Shown: positions 1 through 5,645 of the stretch, one piece after another
Layout of the letters: the number at the start of each line of letters is the position of its first letter
Numbering within the stretch: position 1 is the first letter of the stretch
Source: Campylobacteraceae bacterium
GTDB taxonomy: Bacteria > Campylobacterota > Campylobacteria > Campylobacterales > UBA6016
Direction of reading: 5' to 3'
Length of the DNA stretch: 10,624 bases
NCBI GenBank assembly: GCA_022758985.1
Contig: JAEMQC010000026.1
Span: forward strand, 1-10,624
Program-made: the position numbers and the translations under genes
Notes under the pieces: generated by a model
What the model was told of the DNA's origin: nothing
Seen by the model: only the letters and a program-made list of their open reading frames with translations
Databases searched by the model: none

Positions 1-338
1 AGCCTCTCGTCAAGATTATAGTGCATAGAGTCTATATCTTCGGCGATAGCTCTTAGTATCTCGTGATTTTCGGCGACGTATTTTACTTTTAGGAGTTTGG
101 AGTTGTAGTAGATATAGCTTTTGGTGCCCACGGCTTCGACCACGAAGCCTATCGGAGATTCGGATATGTCGCCTATGCAAACCCTACCCGAACACAAAGA
201 GCCCATATTTACGAGGTCGAATATCTTTTTTGCCTCTTTGTAGTGCATGCAGATATATATAGCAGAGCGCACTATACTTCTGACAATATTTTGTTCCTCT
301 TCGCGCCCTATCTCTTTTTGATTTTCGTTTTCACTCAT
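1..338 (-). CDS. Hypothetical protein, N-terminal part (gene runs off the left edge)
   Basis: An open frame starts at ATG 336-338 and stays open for 112 codons to the window edge, so only the N-terminus is visible. It begins MSENENQKEIGREEEQN, a charged and probably disordered leader. A mixed, soluble-looking region follows, including VRSAIYICMHYKEAKKIF, LVNMGSLCSGRVCIGD and GTKSYIYYNSKLLKVKY. There is no signal peptide or membrane segment. Cysteines sit at about residues 30, 48 and 53, but their spacing matches no metal site I know. Codon use resembles the neighbours and the frame has no internal stop, which supports a real gene. A T-rich stretch and TACAAT lie just upstream, and a weak GGGG precedes the start. 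I do not recognise the family and assign no function. Confidence 0.7.
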   Translation of the reverse strand, partial: MSENENQKEIGREEEQNIVRSIVRSAIYICMHYKEAKKIFDLVNMGSLCSGRVCIGDISESPIGFVVEAVGTKSYIYYNSKLLKVKYVAENHEILRAIAEDIDSMHYNLDER

Positions 339-367
339 TACCCCAAACCTTTTTTAGCGATGTCTGT

Positions 368-400
368 ATTGTAATCAAAAAAAATCAAAAAAGAATATAC
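368..400 (-). promoter_or_regulatory. Candidate sigma-70 promoter for the left-edge gene
   Basis: On the minus strand, TACAAT at 368-373 lies about 30 bases before the ATG at 338. It is preceded by runs of T broken by single purines (374-395). Campylobacter housekeeping promoters typically carry a -10 box with periodic T-rich tracts in place of a -35 box, and this fits that pattern. The site overlaps the last codons and stop of uppP. The left gene may therefore have its own promoter as well as receive read-through. This is a pattern match only. Confidence 0.45.
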
Positions 401-1149
401 AAAAATAGTACGCCAAGCACAATCCTATATATCCCAAACGGTACGAAACTAAATTTAGAGACGAATTTCAAAAACCACTTTATAGCTATCATTCCTACGA
501 TAAAGGCGGCTATAAAACCAGCGGCTAGATTTGCAGTATCGGTTCCGTCGAAATGAGAGAAGTTTTTTAGCATATCGTATGCAGAGGCTATAACCATCGT
601 AGGAACGGCCAGCAAAAATGAGAACTCGACGGCGCATCTTCTATTCAGTCCGGCCAAAAGCCCGCCTATTATCGTAGCCCCGGAGCGGCTCGTGCCAGGT
701 ACCATCGCGAAAGATTGGGCAAATCCGATGAGAAGCGCCTGCTTATAGCTTATCTCCTCCACTTTGTGGATATGGTGCTCTTTTTCTTTATAGAAAAACT
801 CTAGCGCTATAAATAGCATACCTCCGGCTATCAACATAAATGCGACGGTCTCGGGAGCAAAAAGGGCTTTTATCTGCTTGTATAGCAAAAATCCCAGTAT
901 CCCCGTCGGCAAGAAGGCTACCGCTAGTTTTTTGGCCAGGCTGAAGTTTTTTATGAGCTTTTCGAAATATAGCACTATGACGGCTAGTATCGAACCCATC
1001 TGTATCACTACTTCAAAGCTTTTGTGTATATCGGTCTGCTCGAGACCCAAAAGTTTTGACGCTAGTATCAAGTGCCCCGTCGACGACACCGGAAGAAACT
1101 CCGTCAAGCCCTCCAATATTCCAAGTATTATCGCTTCAAATATACCCAT
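385..1149 (-). CDS. uppP: Undecaprenyl-diphosphatase UppP (BacA family)
   Basis: This integral membrane phosphatase converts undecaprenyl diphosphate to undecaprenyl phosphate at the periplasmic face, recycling the lipid carrier for peptidoglycan and surface glycans. The 254-residue protein has the family signatures. EGLTEFLPVSSTGH at residues 13-26 carries the acidic pair E13/E17 and H26, matching E. coli E17/E21/H30. PGTSRSGAT at 151-159 carries the conserved Arg. Hydrophobic helices run throughout, and length and motif order are normal for BacA. I chose ATG 1147-1149 over the adjacent TTG at 1150-1152. The AAAGGA at 1155-1160 is 5 bases from the ATG but only 2 from the TTG. The stop is TGA at 385-387. 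The start lies inside the 3' end of a disrupted small gene, so translation may once have been coupled to it. The enzyme complements UppS encoded further right. Confidence 0.97.
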   Translation of the reverse strand: MGIFEAIILGILEGLTEFLPVSSTGHLILASKLLGLEQTDIHKSFEVVIQMGSILAVIVLYFEKLIKNFSLAKKLAVAFLPTGILGFLLYKQIKALFAPETVAFMLIAGGMLFIALEFFYKEKEHHIHKVEEISYKQALLIGFAQSFAMVPGTSRSGATIIGGLLAGLNRRCAVEFSFLLAVPTMVIASAYDMLKNFSHFDGTDTANLAAGFIAAFIVGMIAIKWFLKFVSKFSFVPFGIYRIVLGVLFLYILF

Positions 1150-1389
1150 CAAAATCCTTTATGCCAAATAATAAAATATAGCAATTACCGCAAACGACGC
1201 AAATACTCCTAAGCACCACCGCAGAAACTGCCAGCTCTTCGTTAAGCGAATATCTCGTAGCAAATACACCCAAAATAGCCAAAAATGGCGAAAACGCAAA
1301 AACGCTTTTTATGAGTTTTCTAGGGCTGCTATCCTTGTCCTACCCCATGCCGCAACCATCGATCTAAAAATAGTTAGACCCTCAAACAT
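1136..1389 (-). pseudogene. Probable frameshifted remnant of a small membrane protein gene upstream of uppP
   Basis: The gap between uppP and dgkA has no intact gene but does not look like spacer. From ATG 1387-1389 a frame reads 26 codons (MFEGLTIFRSMVAAWGRTR...) to TAA at 1309-1311. A second frame, offset by one base, is open from 1339 to TGA at 1136-1138 (67 codons). It reads DKDSSPRKLIKSVFAFSP, then two hydrophobic stretches, LAILGVFATRYSL and LAVSAVVLRSICVVC, and ends GNCYILLFGIKDF. Joined by a single-base frame change within about 1311-1339, they would give a protein of about 80 residues with two membrane helices. Its stop codon falls 14 bases inside uppP, as in a coupled gene pair. The second frame has no good start of its own, so a disrupted gene, or an indel error in the sequence, explains it best. 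I do not recognise the family. Confidence 0.5.
1155..1160 (-). promoter_or_regulatory. Ribosome binding site of uppP
   Basis: AAAGGA on the minus strand is 5 bases before ATG 1147-1149. The spacing decides the uppP start in favour of this ATG over the TTG directly in front of it. Confidence 0.6.
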
Positions 1390-1395
1390 CGTCAA

Positions 1396-1401
1396 ATTAT
1401 A
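1396..1401 (-). promoter_or_regulatory. Candidate -10 box (TATAAT) driving the uppP direction
   Basis: A perfect TATAAT on the minus strand sits 6 bases before the ATG at 1389, with T-rich sequence upstream (for example 1422-1433 reads as a T run on this strand). If used, transcription would start at or next to that ATG. The small frame would then be leaderless, or about 240 bases of leader would precede uppP. There is no recognisable -35 box, which is normal for this group. Confidence 0.5.
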
Positions 1402-1410
1402 GTATAAAGA

Positions 1411-1418
1411 GGTAAAAT
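1411..1418 (+). promoter_or_regulatory. Candidate extended -10 box for dgkA (GGTAAAAT)
   Basis: GGTAAAAT fits the Campylobacter extended -10 pattern gnTAnaAT and ends 20 bases before the dgkA start. TATAGT (1398-1403) and TATAAA (1403-1408) just upstream are alternatives. All overlap the promoter-like site on the opposite strand, so the two directions may compete for polymerase. Confidence 0.4.
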
Positions 1419-1438
1419 AGTTCAAAAAAAGAGGCTAT

Positions 1439-1801
1439 ATGAGACGAAAAAGATTTAATATCATCAAAAATACTAGCCACGGAATAGATGGATTTTTGGA
1501 GGTGCTAAAAAACGAAACGCCATTCCAGATAGAGGTAGCTTTATTTGTCGGCGCAACGGTGCTTATAGCTCTCATCGATATATCTACACTGTCAAAGGCG
1601 ATACTCTTCTTTTCGATGTTTCCTATCATTATAGCCGAGATAATCAATAGCGCAATAGAGAGAACGGTGGATTTGGTGACCCTAGAGTTCGACGAGAGAG
1701 CAAAAAAGGCCAAAGACGCCGGTGCGGCCGTAGTTTTGGTATCGGTAGTCTTTGCGTTTTTGATATGGAGCGCAGTATTGATGGGAGAGTTTGTCCTATA
1801 A
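1439..1801 (+). CDS. dgkA: Diacylglycerol kinase (small proteobacterial DgkA type)
   Basis: This inner-membrane trimeric enzyme phosphorylates diacylglycerol with ATP to phosphatidic acid, returning diacylglycerol released by envelope biosynthesis to phospholipid synthesis. The 120-residue protein matches the family length and aligns with E. coli DgkA at a constant offset of two. NETPFQIE (E26, E32) matches E28/E34. AEIINSAIERTVD (E67, E74, D78) matches E69/E76/D80, and KDAGAA (D93) matches D95. There are three hydrophobic helices at about 33-49, 53-72 and 96-115. AGAGG at 1430-1434 is 4 bases before the ATG. It is the only confident plus-strand gene here. It diverges from the uppP side, and its last 6 bases overlap the end of truA, with no room for a terminator. 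The identification is secure; the specific source of its diacylglycerol is unknown. Confidence 0.95.
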   Translation: MRRKRFNIIKNTSHGIDGFLEVLKNETPFQIEVALFVGATVLIALIDISTLSKAILFFSMFPIIIAEIINSAIERTVDLVTLEFDERAKKAKDAGAAVVLVSVVFAFLIWSAVLMGEFVL

Positions 1802-2557
1802 AGGCAAAAAAGGCTTGTCGTATGCGACGCGGCTCAGATATAGCCCGTTTGGCGGGGCGGGCTTGCTAAAGTGTCTTTTTTTGCCATCTAGCTGCTCCAA
1901 AAGCTCCTCTTTTGTATATCTCCCTTCGGAGATAGCAAGCAAAAAGCCGACGCTAAGACGTATCTGGCTTCTTAAAAACCCGTTCGCCTCAAAATTAAAT
2001 ACGTACAGAATATTTTTTTTGTAGAAGCTGGCTTTATATATCTTTCTTATATCGTTTTCGGTTTCGCTTCCGTTTTTTTTGAAAAGCCCAAAATCATGCA
2101 CGCCCTCGAATGCGCCTATCGCATCTTGCACCGCTTTTTCGTCGATATAAGGTACGAGGGCGGCGTAGTCCGAGCAAAAGACGGACGGCTTTGTCGTAAC
2201 GATATATCTATATGAGCGGCGAACGGCGTCAAATCTGGGATTAAAATCATCGTCTACTTTATATAACCTCTTTATTCGTATATACGGGGAGAGTTTCTGG
2301 TTTAGATGCGAGAGCAAAAAAGAGGAGTTTTGCCCCAGAATCTGCTCTTCCCAAAAAGGCGGAAGGTCGAAAACTATCGGTTGGCGAAGCGCATGCACTC
2401 CTGTATCGGTACGCCCGGAAGCTATCGGCGTCGCAAAAATACCGATCGATGAAAGAGCTTTTGCAAACTCGCCCATAACGGTCCGATGTCCGCTATTTTG
2501 TATCTGGGAGCCGTAAAATCGGCTACCATCATATGAGACTATAGCTAGCACTCTCAA
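1796..2557 (-). CDS. truA: tRNA pseudouridine(38-40) synthase TruA
   Basis: This cytoplasmic enzyme converts uridines 38-40 in the tRNA anticodon arm to pseudouridine. The 253-residue protein starts with the family pattern VSYDGSRFYGSQ. It has the catalytic motif GRTDTGVHA at 48-56 (D51, equivalent to E. coli D60), RRSYRYIV at 113-120 and NGFLRSQIRLSVG at 192-204. The length is typical. The start is TTG at 2555-2557, 3 bases after the upstream permease gene, with AGG about 9 bases before it. GTG at 2549-2551 is a possible alternative; there is no nearby in-frame ATG. It is the last gene of the minus-strand train and overlaps dgkA tail to tail by 6 bases. Its place after the LptF/G and prepilin peptidase genes recalls the C. 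jejuni order. A housekeeping tRNA gene inside an envelope operon is probably co-transcribed without a functional link. Confidence 0.96.
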   Translation of the reverse strand: MRVLAIVSYDGSRFYGSQIQNSGHRTVMGEFAKALSSIGIFATPIASGRTDTGVHALRQPIVFDLPPFWEEQILGQNSSFLLSHLNQKLSPYIRIKRLYKVDDDFNPRFDAVRRSYRYIVTTKPSVFCSDYAALVPYIDEKAVQDAIGAFEGVHDFGLFKKNGSETENDIRKIYKASFYKKNILYVFNFEANGFLRSQIRLSVGFLLAISEGRYTKEELLEQLDGKKRHFSKPAPPNGLYLSRVAYDKPFLPL

Positions 2558-2560
2558 GCG

Positions 2561-3616
2561 CTAAAACCTGGCCGCACCGCTCTTTTTGTAGAGCATCAGA
2601 CCGGCAAAAAACCAAGCCGGAGCAATAAGCGCTATCCCGTAGTATGTAAACACAGGATTTATAGAGAGCATCAACGTATAAAAAAGAGCTATCACCGCTA
2701 TGAAATAGAGCGGTGCCCTATTTTTTTGGTATCTAGGGTTTACTATGCCTATCGCAGGGATAAAAAACAAAGACAAAATCGGAAACATAGAGGTCAAAAA
2801 GACGTCGCTAAAATCTTTGGCTCGTTTTTTGTCGTCTTTGGCCTGCATCCAGTAAGCAACAAAATCGGCAGCTTCAAACTCTCTGTTTTTGGGCTCCGCC
2901 ATTATTTTCATCTCTTTAAAATAAAGGAGTTTTGATGAGTTTAGATCCTCTATTTTATACCCCTTACCGTTTGCCAAAAGCAGAGAAGGAATACCGTTTT
3001 CGTTAAATATCTTTGCGTTTTTTGCCAAAATCATCGTAGTGGAGTTTTTCTCGGACTTTGCCTCTTCGATTAGCGATGCTTTGGACGATGTCGAAAATAG
3101 TACCGTATCGCTAAAACCGTCCTTTTCTTCGCCCGATACAAAAACAAGCCAATCGCCGAACTTCTGACCCGCCTCGCTAGCTTTTACGTTAAGGCTTGAA
3201 GCCCCTTTTTTGTTTTCGATGAAATTTTTTGCGACGGCGCTGCTGTACGGATTTAAAAAGTAACCTAAGACAAGAAGAGTAGCGCTAAACATAACGGCTA
3301 TCTTTATTATTGGAATAAGAAGCTCTCTTACGCCCACTCCCAAGGCAAAGAGCGCTACAAGCTCCCTGTCGAACGAGAGTTTTGAGAGGGAGAGTCCCAT
3401 CGATAGAAAAAACGCTATCGGCAGCGTATAAAAAAGTAGTTGCGGCACACCAAACAGATACAGAGTGGCAAAATCCGCCAAATCTATATTGGCAATACTA
3501 GTAAGGTCTGCTAGTCTTATGATTAGAATAAGTGATGAAATCGAAAAAAGAGTTAAAAAAAACGACCAAAAAAAGGACAAAAAGTTCTCAACTATATAGG
3601 ATTCGACTCTTTTCAC
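2561..3616 (-). CDS. LptF/LptG family LPS export permease (YjgP/YjgQ)
   Basis: This is an inner-membrane subunit of the LptBFG transporter, which extracts LPS or LOS from the inner membrane and passes it to the Lpt bridge. The 351-residue protein has the family architecture. Membrane helices lie at about 10-35, 48-78 and 95-122. A long soluble periplasmic stretch (about 125-265) corresponds to the jellyroll domain. Further helices lie at about 270-290, 300-318 and 322-344. The N-terminal MKRVESYIVENFLSFFWSF resembles other YjgP/YjgQ proteins. LptF and LptG cannot be told apart here, so no symbol is given. The start is GTG at 3614-3616, 3 bases after the prepilin peptidase stop. No in-frame ATG occurs until about residue 73, inside a helix. 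It lies in the conserved uppS-to-truA block and would export the product that the sugar transferases upstream may modify. Confidence 0.9.
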   Translation of the reverse strand: MKRVESYIVENFLSFFWSFFLTLFSISSLILIIRLADLTSIANIDLADFATLYLFGVPQLLFYTLPIAFFLSMGLSLSKLSFDRELVALFALGVGVRELLIPIIKIAVMFSATLLVLGYFLNPYSSAVAKNFIENKKGASSLNVKASEAGQKFGDWLVFVSGEEKDGFSDTVLFSTSSKASLIEEAKSEKNSTTMILAKNAKIFNENGIPSLLLANGKGYKIEDLNSSKLLYFKEMKIMAEPKNREFEAADFVAYWMQAKDDKKRAKDFSDVFLTSMFPILSLFFIPAIGIVNPRYQKNRAPLYFIAVIALFYTLMLSINPVFTYYGIALIAPAWFFAGLMLYKKSGAARF

Positions 3617-3619
3617 AGC

Positions 3620-4372
3620 TTATCCCATAAACCAGAGATGTTCTTTAAATACGAAGACCAAAAAACCTCCGGCGGACAAAAAAGGCACGAACGCTACCTC
3701 GTTAATACCCTTTTTTCTGTACACCAGAGCCGGAATTAAAGACAAAAGCGCTCCCACGAATATCGCCAAAAAACCGTTTTGGCTACCAAGCAGCGCACCT
3801 AGCGTCGCCGCCACTATAATATCGGCCTCGCCTAGGCTCTCTTTTTTGAGTGCATAAGAGAGGATAAATCTGAGCATAACAAAAAATCCTGCTAGCAAAA
3901 ACGCAGATTTACCGTACTCCAAAAGGTTTATAAAGTTGATAAACGTCGGCATCGGAGCATAAAAAAGCGCCGCAAAGAGCCCCGCAAAAAACGCCGATAG
4001 ATTTATGGAGTCGGGAACCTCTTTGTATTTTATATCTATCACGGATAGCGCCAGCAAAAGCGCAAAAGAGACTGAAACGCAGAGTGCATAGAAGATATTT
4101 GGCGACTTCATAAAGATAACGGCGAATATTGCTCCGCTAACGAGCTCGACGATCAGATACATAAGGGGTATCCTTACGCCGCAGTAGGCGCATCTGCCCT
4201 TTAAAAATAGATACGAAAATACCGGTATATTGTGATACCACTTAACTCTGTTTTTGCATACCGGACAATGGGAGGCCGGTCTTATTATGCTTTGTTCTTT
4301 AGGTATTCTGACTATAAGGACGTTCAAAAAAGAGCCGAATACGAAGCCCAGAAAAAGCGCAAACGCTATCAT
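3620..4372 (-). CDS. Prepilin peptidase / N-methyltransferase (type IV leader peptidase, A24 family)
   Basis: This membrane aspartyl protease cleaves the leader of type IV prepilins and type II secretion pseudopilins and, in bifunctional members, methylates the new N-terminus. The 250-residue protein has the N-terminal A24 domain with GSFLNVLIVRIP (13-24) and a zinc-type pair of CxxC motifs (C36/C39 and C61/C64), as in bifunctional enzymes. The catalytic aspartates are D113 in VIDIKYKEVPD and D184 in GEADI, where the usual motif is GxGD. Hydrophobic helices fill the remainder. ATG 4370-4372 overlaps the uppS stop as ATGA, with GGGAGGG just upstream. No pilin genes occur here, so its substrates are encoded elsewhere; in Campylobacter relatives the peptidase has been linked to a competence-type pseudopilus. 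pilD and ctsP-type names are used for relatives, so I leave the symbol blank. Confidence 0.93.
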   Translation of the reverse strand: MIAFALFLGFVFGSFLNVLIVRIPKEQSIIRPASHCPVCKNRVKWYHNIPVFSYLFLKGRCAYCGVRIPLMYLIVELVSGAIFAVIFMKSPNIFYALCVSVSFALLLALSVIDIKYKEVPDSINLSAFFAGLFAALFYAPMPTFINFINLLEYGKSAFLLAGFFVMLRFILSYALKKESLGEADIIVAATLGALLGSQNGFLAIFVGALLSLIPALVYRKKGINEVAFVPFLSAGGFLVFVFKEHLWFMG

Positions 4373-5046
4373 ACCCTCCCAAACCTCCTCTCTCTGGTTT
4401 TAAACTCTTCAATCATCAAAAATAGCTCTTCTTCCCCGAAATCAGGCCAGAGCGTCTTGGTAAAAAACAGCTCCGCATACGCCGACTGCCATAGCATAAA
4501 GTTTGAAAGCCTCATATCCCCGCCGGTACGTATAAGCATATCTACATCCGGCATAAATGCGGTATCCAAAGAGATGCTAAGATTTTGCTCGTTTGGCTCC
4601 AAAGATAAGCTTTGCATTTTTTTTACCGCTCGCACTATCTCGTCTTTGGCTCCGTAGTTTATGGCCAACACCTGCGTCAACTTCTTGTTTTTAGCCGTTT
4701 CTGCCCTAATAGATTCTATCTTTTTGACGAGAGAATCGGAAAATCTCGACATATCGCCTATTACCTCGAATCTTATACCGTTTTTTCGGTAAGTCTCGGC
4801 TTCTTTGTCAAGATAGCGCTCCAACAGCTTCATCAAAAATTCGACTTCGCTTTTTGGTCTCGCCCAATTCTCCGTGCTAAAGGCATATAGCGTGAGATAT
4901 TTCACTCCGGCTTTTATGGCGGATTCGGTTATGGTTCTGACGTTTTTGGCGCCCTCTTCGTGACCTTTGCTTCTAGCTTTGCTGCGCTCCTTGGCCCATC
5001 TGCCGTTACCGTCCATGATAATCGCTATATGCCTCGGCATTTTCAA
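4369..5046 (-). CDS. uppS: Undecaprenyl diphosphate synthase (cis-prenyltransferase UppS)
   Basis: This cytoplasmic enzyme extends farnesyl diphosphate with eight isopentenyl units to make C55 undecaprenyl diphosphate, the carrier lipid for peptidoglycan and surface polysaccharides. The 225-residue protein shows HIAIIMDGNGRWAK near the N-terminus (catalytic D12), KGHEEG (H29), TLYAFSTENW (52-61), RTGGDMRLSNF (173-183) and YAELFFT (E192, metal ligand). The RTGGD motif has Asp where most relatives have Glu, a conservative change. The start is probably TTG 5044-5046. AAAGG at 5056-5060 is 9 bases from it but 15 from the ATG at 5038-5040, and TTG overlaps the PAP2 stop as TTGA. The ATG would shorten the protein by two residues. 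The gene sits directly downstream of genes whose products probably consume or recycle polyprenyl phosphate. Confidence 0.97.
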   Translation of the reverse strand: MKMPRHIAIIMDGNGRWAKERSKARSKGHEEGAKNVRTITESAIKAGVKYLTLYAFSTENWARPKSEVEFLMKLLERYLDKEAETYRKNGIRFEVIGDMSRFSDSLVKKIESIRAETAKNKKLTQVLAINYGAKDEIVRAVKKMQSLSLEPNEQNLSISLDTAFMPDVDMLIRTGGDMRLSNFMLWQSAYAELFFTKTLWPDFGEEELFLMIEEFKTRERRFGRV

Positions 5047-5645
5047 AAATTTATACCTTTTTCTCTCATCTTATATGCTAGCCAAACAGAAAATAGCGCA
5101 CCTATATAAGCTCCGGCTACCGCATCGGATAGATAGTGCGCCGTTATCGCCACACGACTAAATACCACTAGTATGGCAAGCGCCAAGACAGGCAACGCGC
5201 GGTGGCCAAAAATTAGCAAAGCCCCTACTCCTAGTGCAAACGCCGTAGCCGAATGCCCCGAGGGGAACGAATAGTATAGATATTCGCCGCCAAAAAACTT
5301 TATACCGTATATCTGTTCTTCAAAATATAGCTTCGGTCTGGCTCTTCCAAAAACAAATTTTAGTATATCTACGATTAGCCCGCTTCCCGCAACCGCCAAA
5401 AATAGATATAAAAAACGGTTTGAGACGATTCTTAGGCGAAAAACGAACCTAAAAACAACGGCCATAGCCCCAAAGCCCAGAAGATACCATTTTGATTCGC
5501 CAAGTTTTGTCGCCGCTTCGAAAAACTGTTCCAAAGGCCTACTCGTATAAAAATACTCTGCGACGGCAATATCTAACGACCGATAGCTAAAAGCGCAAAA
5601 AGAGGCGACCGCTACAAACGAGAGGAAAAACCAAAAAAGCCTCAT
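5043..5645 (-). CDS. PAP2 superfamily membrane lipid phosphatase
   Basis: This is a type 2 phosphatidic acid phosphatase. Family members remove phosphate from membrane lipids such as undecaprenyl diphosphate, phosphatidylglycerol phosphate or lipid A (LpxE/LpxF), with the active site on the periplasmic face. All three motifs are intact in the 200 residues: K96-x6-R103-P104 (KFVFGRARP), PSGH at 128-131 and S163-R164-x5-H170-x3-D174 (SRVAITAHYLSD). About five to six hydrophobic helices flank them (roughly 3-20, 53-70, 78-95, 134-147, 150-163 and 175-190). ATG 5643-5645 overlaps the preceding glycosyltransferase stop as ATGA, and its own TGA overlaps the uppS start. Context suggests two readings: regenerating undecaprenyl phosphate next to uppS, or trimming lipid A phosphates to suit the ArnT-like enzymes. 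Sequence alone does not decide. Confidence 0.9.
   Translation of the reverse strand: MRLFWFFLSFVAVASFCAFSYRSLDIAVAEYFYTSRPLEQFFEAATKLGESKWYLLGFGAMAVVFRFVFRLRIVSNRFLYLFLAVAGSGLIVDILKFVFGRARPKLYFEEQIYGIKFFGGEYLYYSFPSGHSATAFALGVGALLIFGHRALPVLALAILVVFSRVAITAHYLSDAVAGAYIGALFSVWLAYKMREKGINF
5056..5060 (-). promoter_or_regulatory. Ribosome binding site of uppS
   Basis: AAAGG on the minus strand lies within the end of the PAP2 gene. It is 9 bases before TTG 5044-5046 and 15 before ATG 5038-5040, which favours the TTG start. Confidence 0.45.

Noticed and set aside
374..397. T-rich run at the end of uppP considered as a Rho-independent terminator
   Set aside because: There is no GC-rich hairpin before the T run. 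The stretch fits a T-rich promoter for the left-edge gene better.
1309..1339. Programmed -1 ribosomal frameshift joining the two small frames upstream of uppP
   Set aside because: No X-XXY-YYZ slippery heptamer in the correct frame was found in the overlap, so mutation or sequencing error is the simpler explanation.
4232..4657. Plus-strand open frame of 141 codons across the uppS/prepilin peptidase junction
   Set aside because: It lies antisense to two well-supported genes, is Ser-rich and has no recognisable domain.
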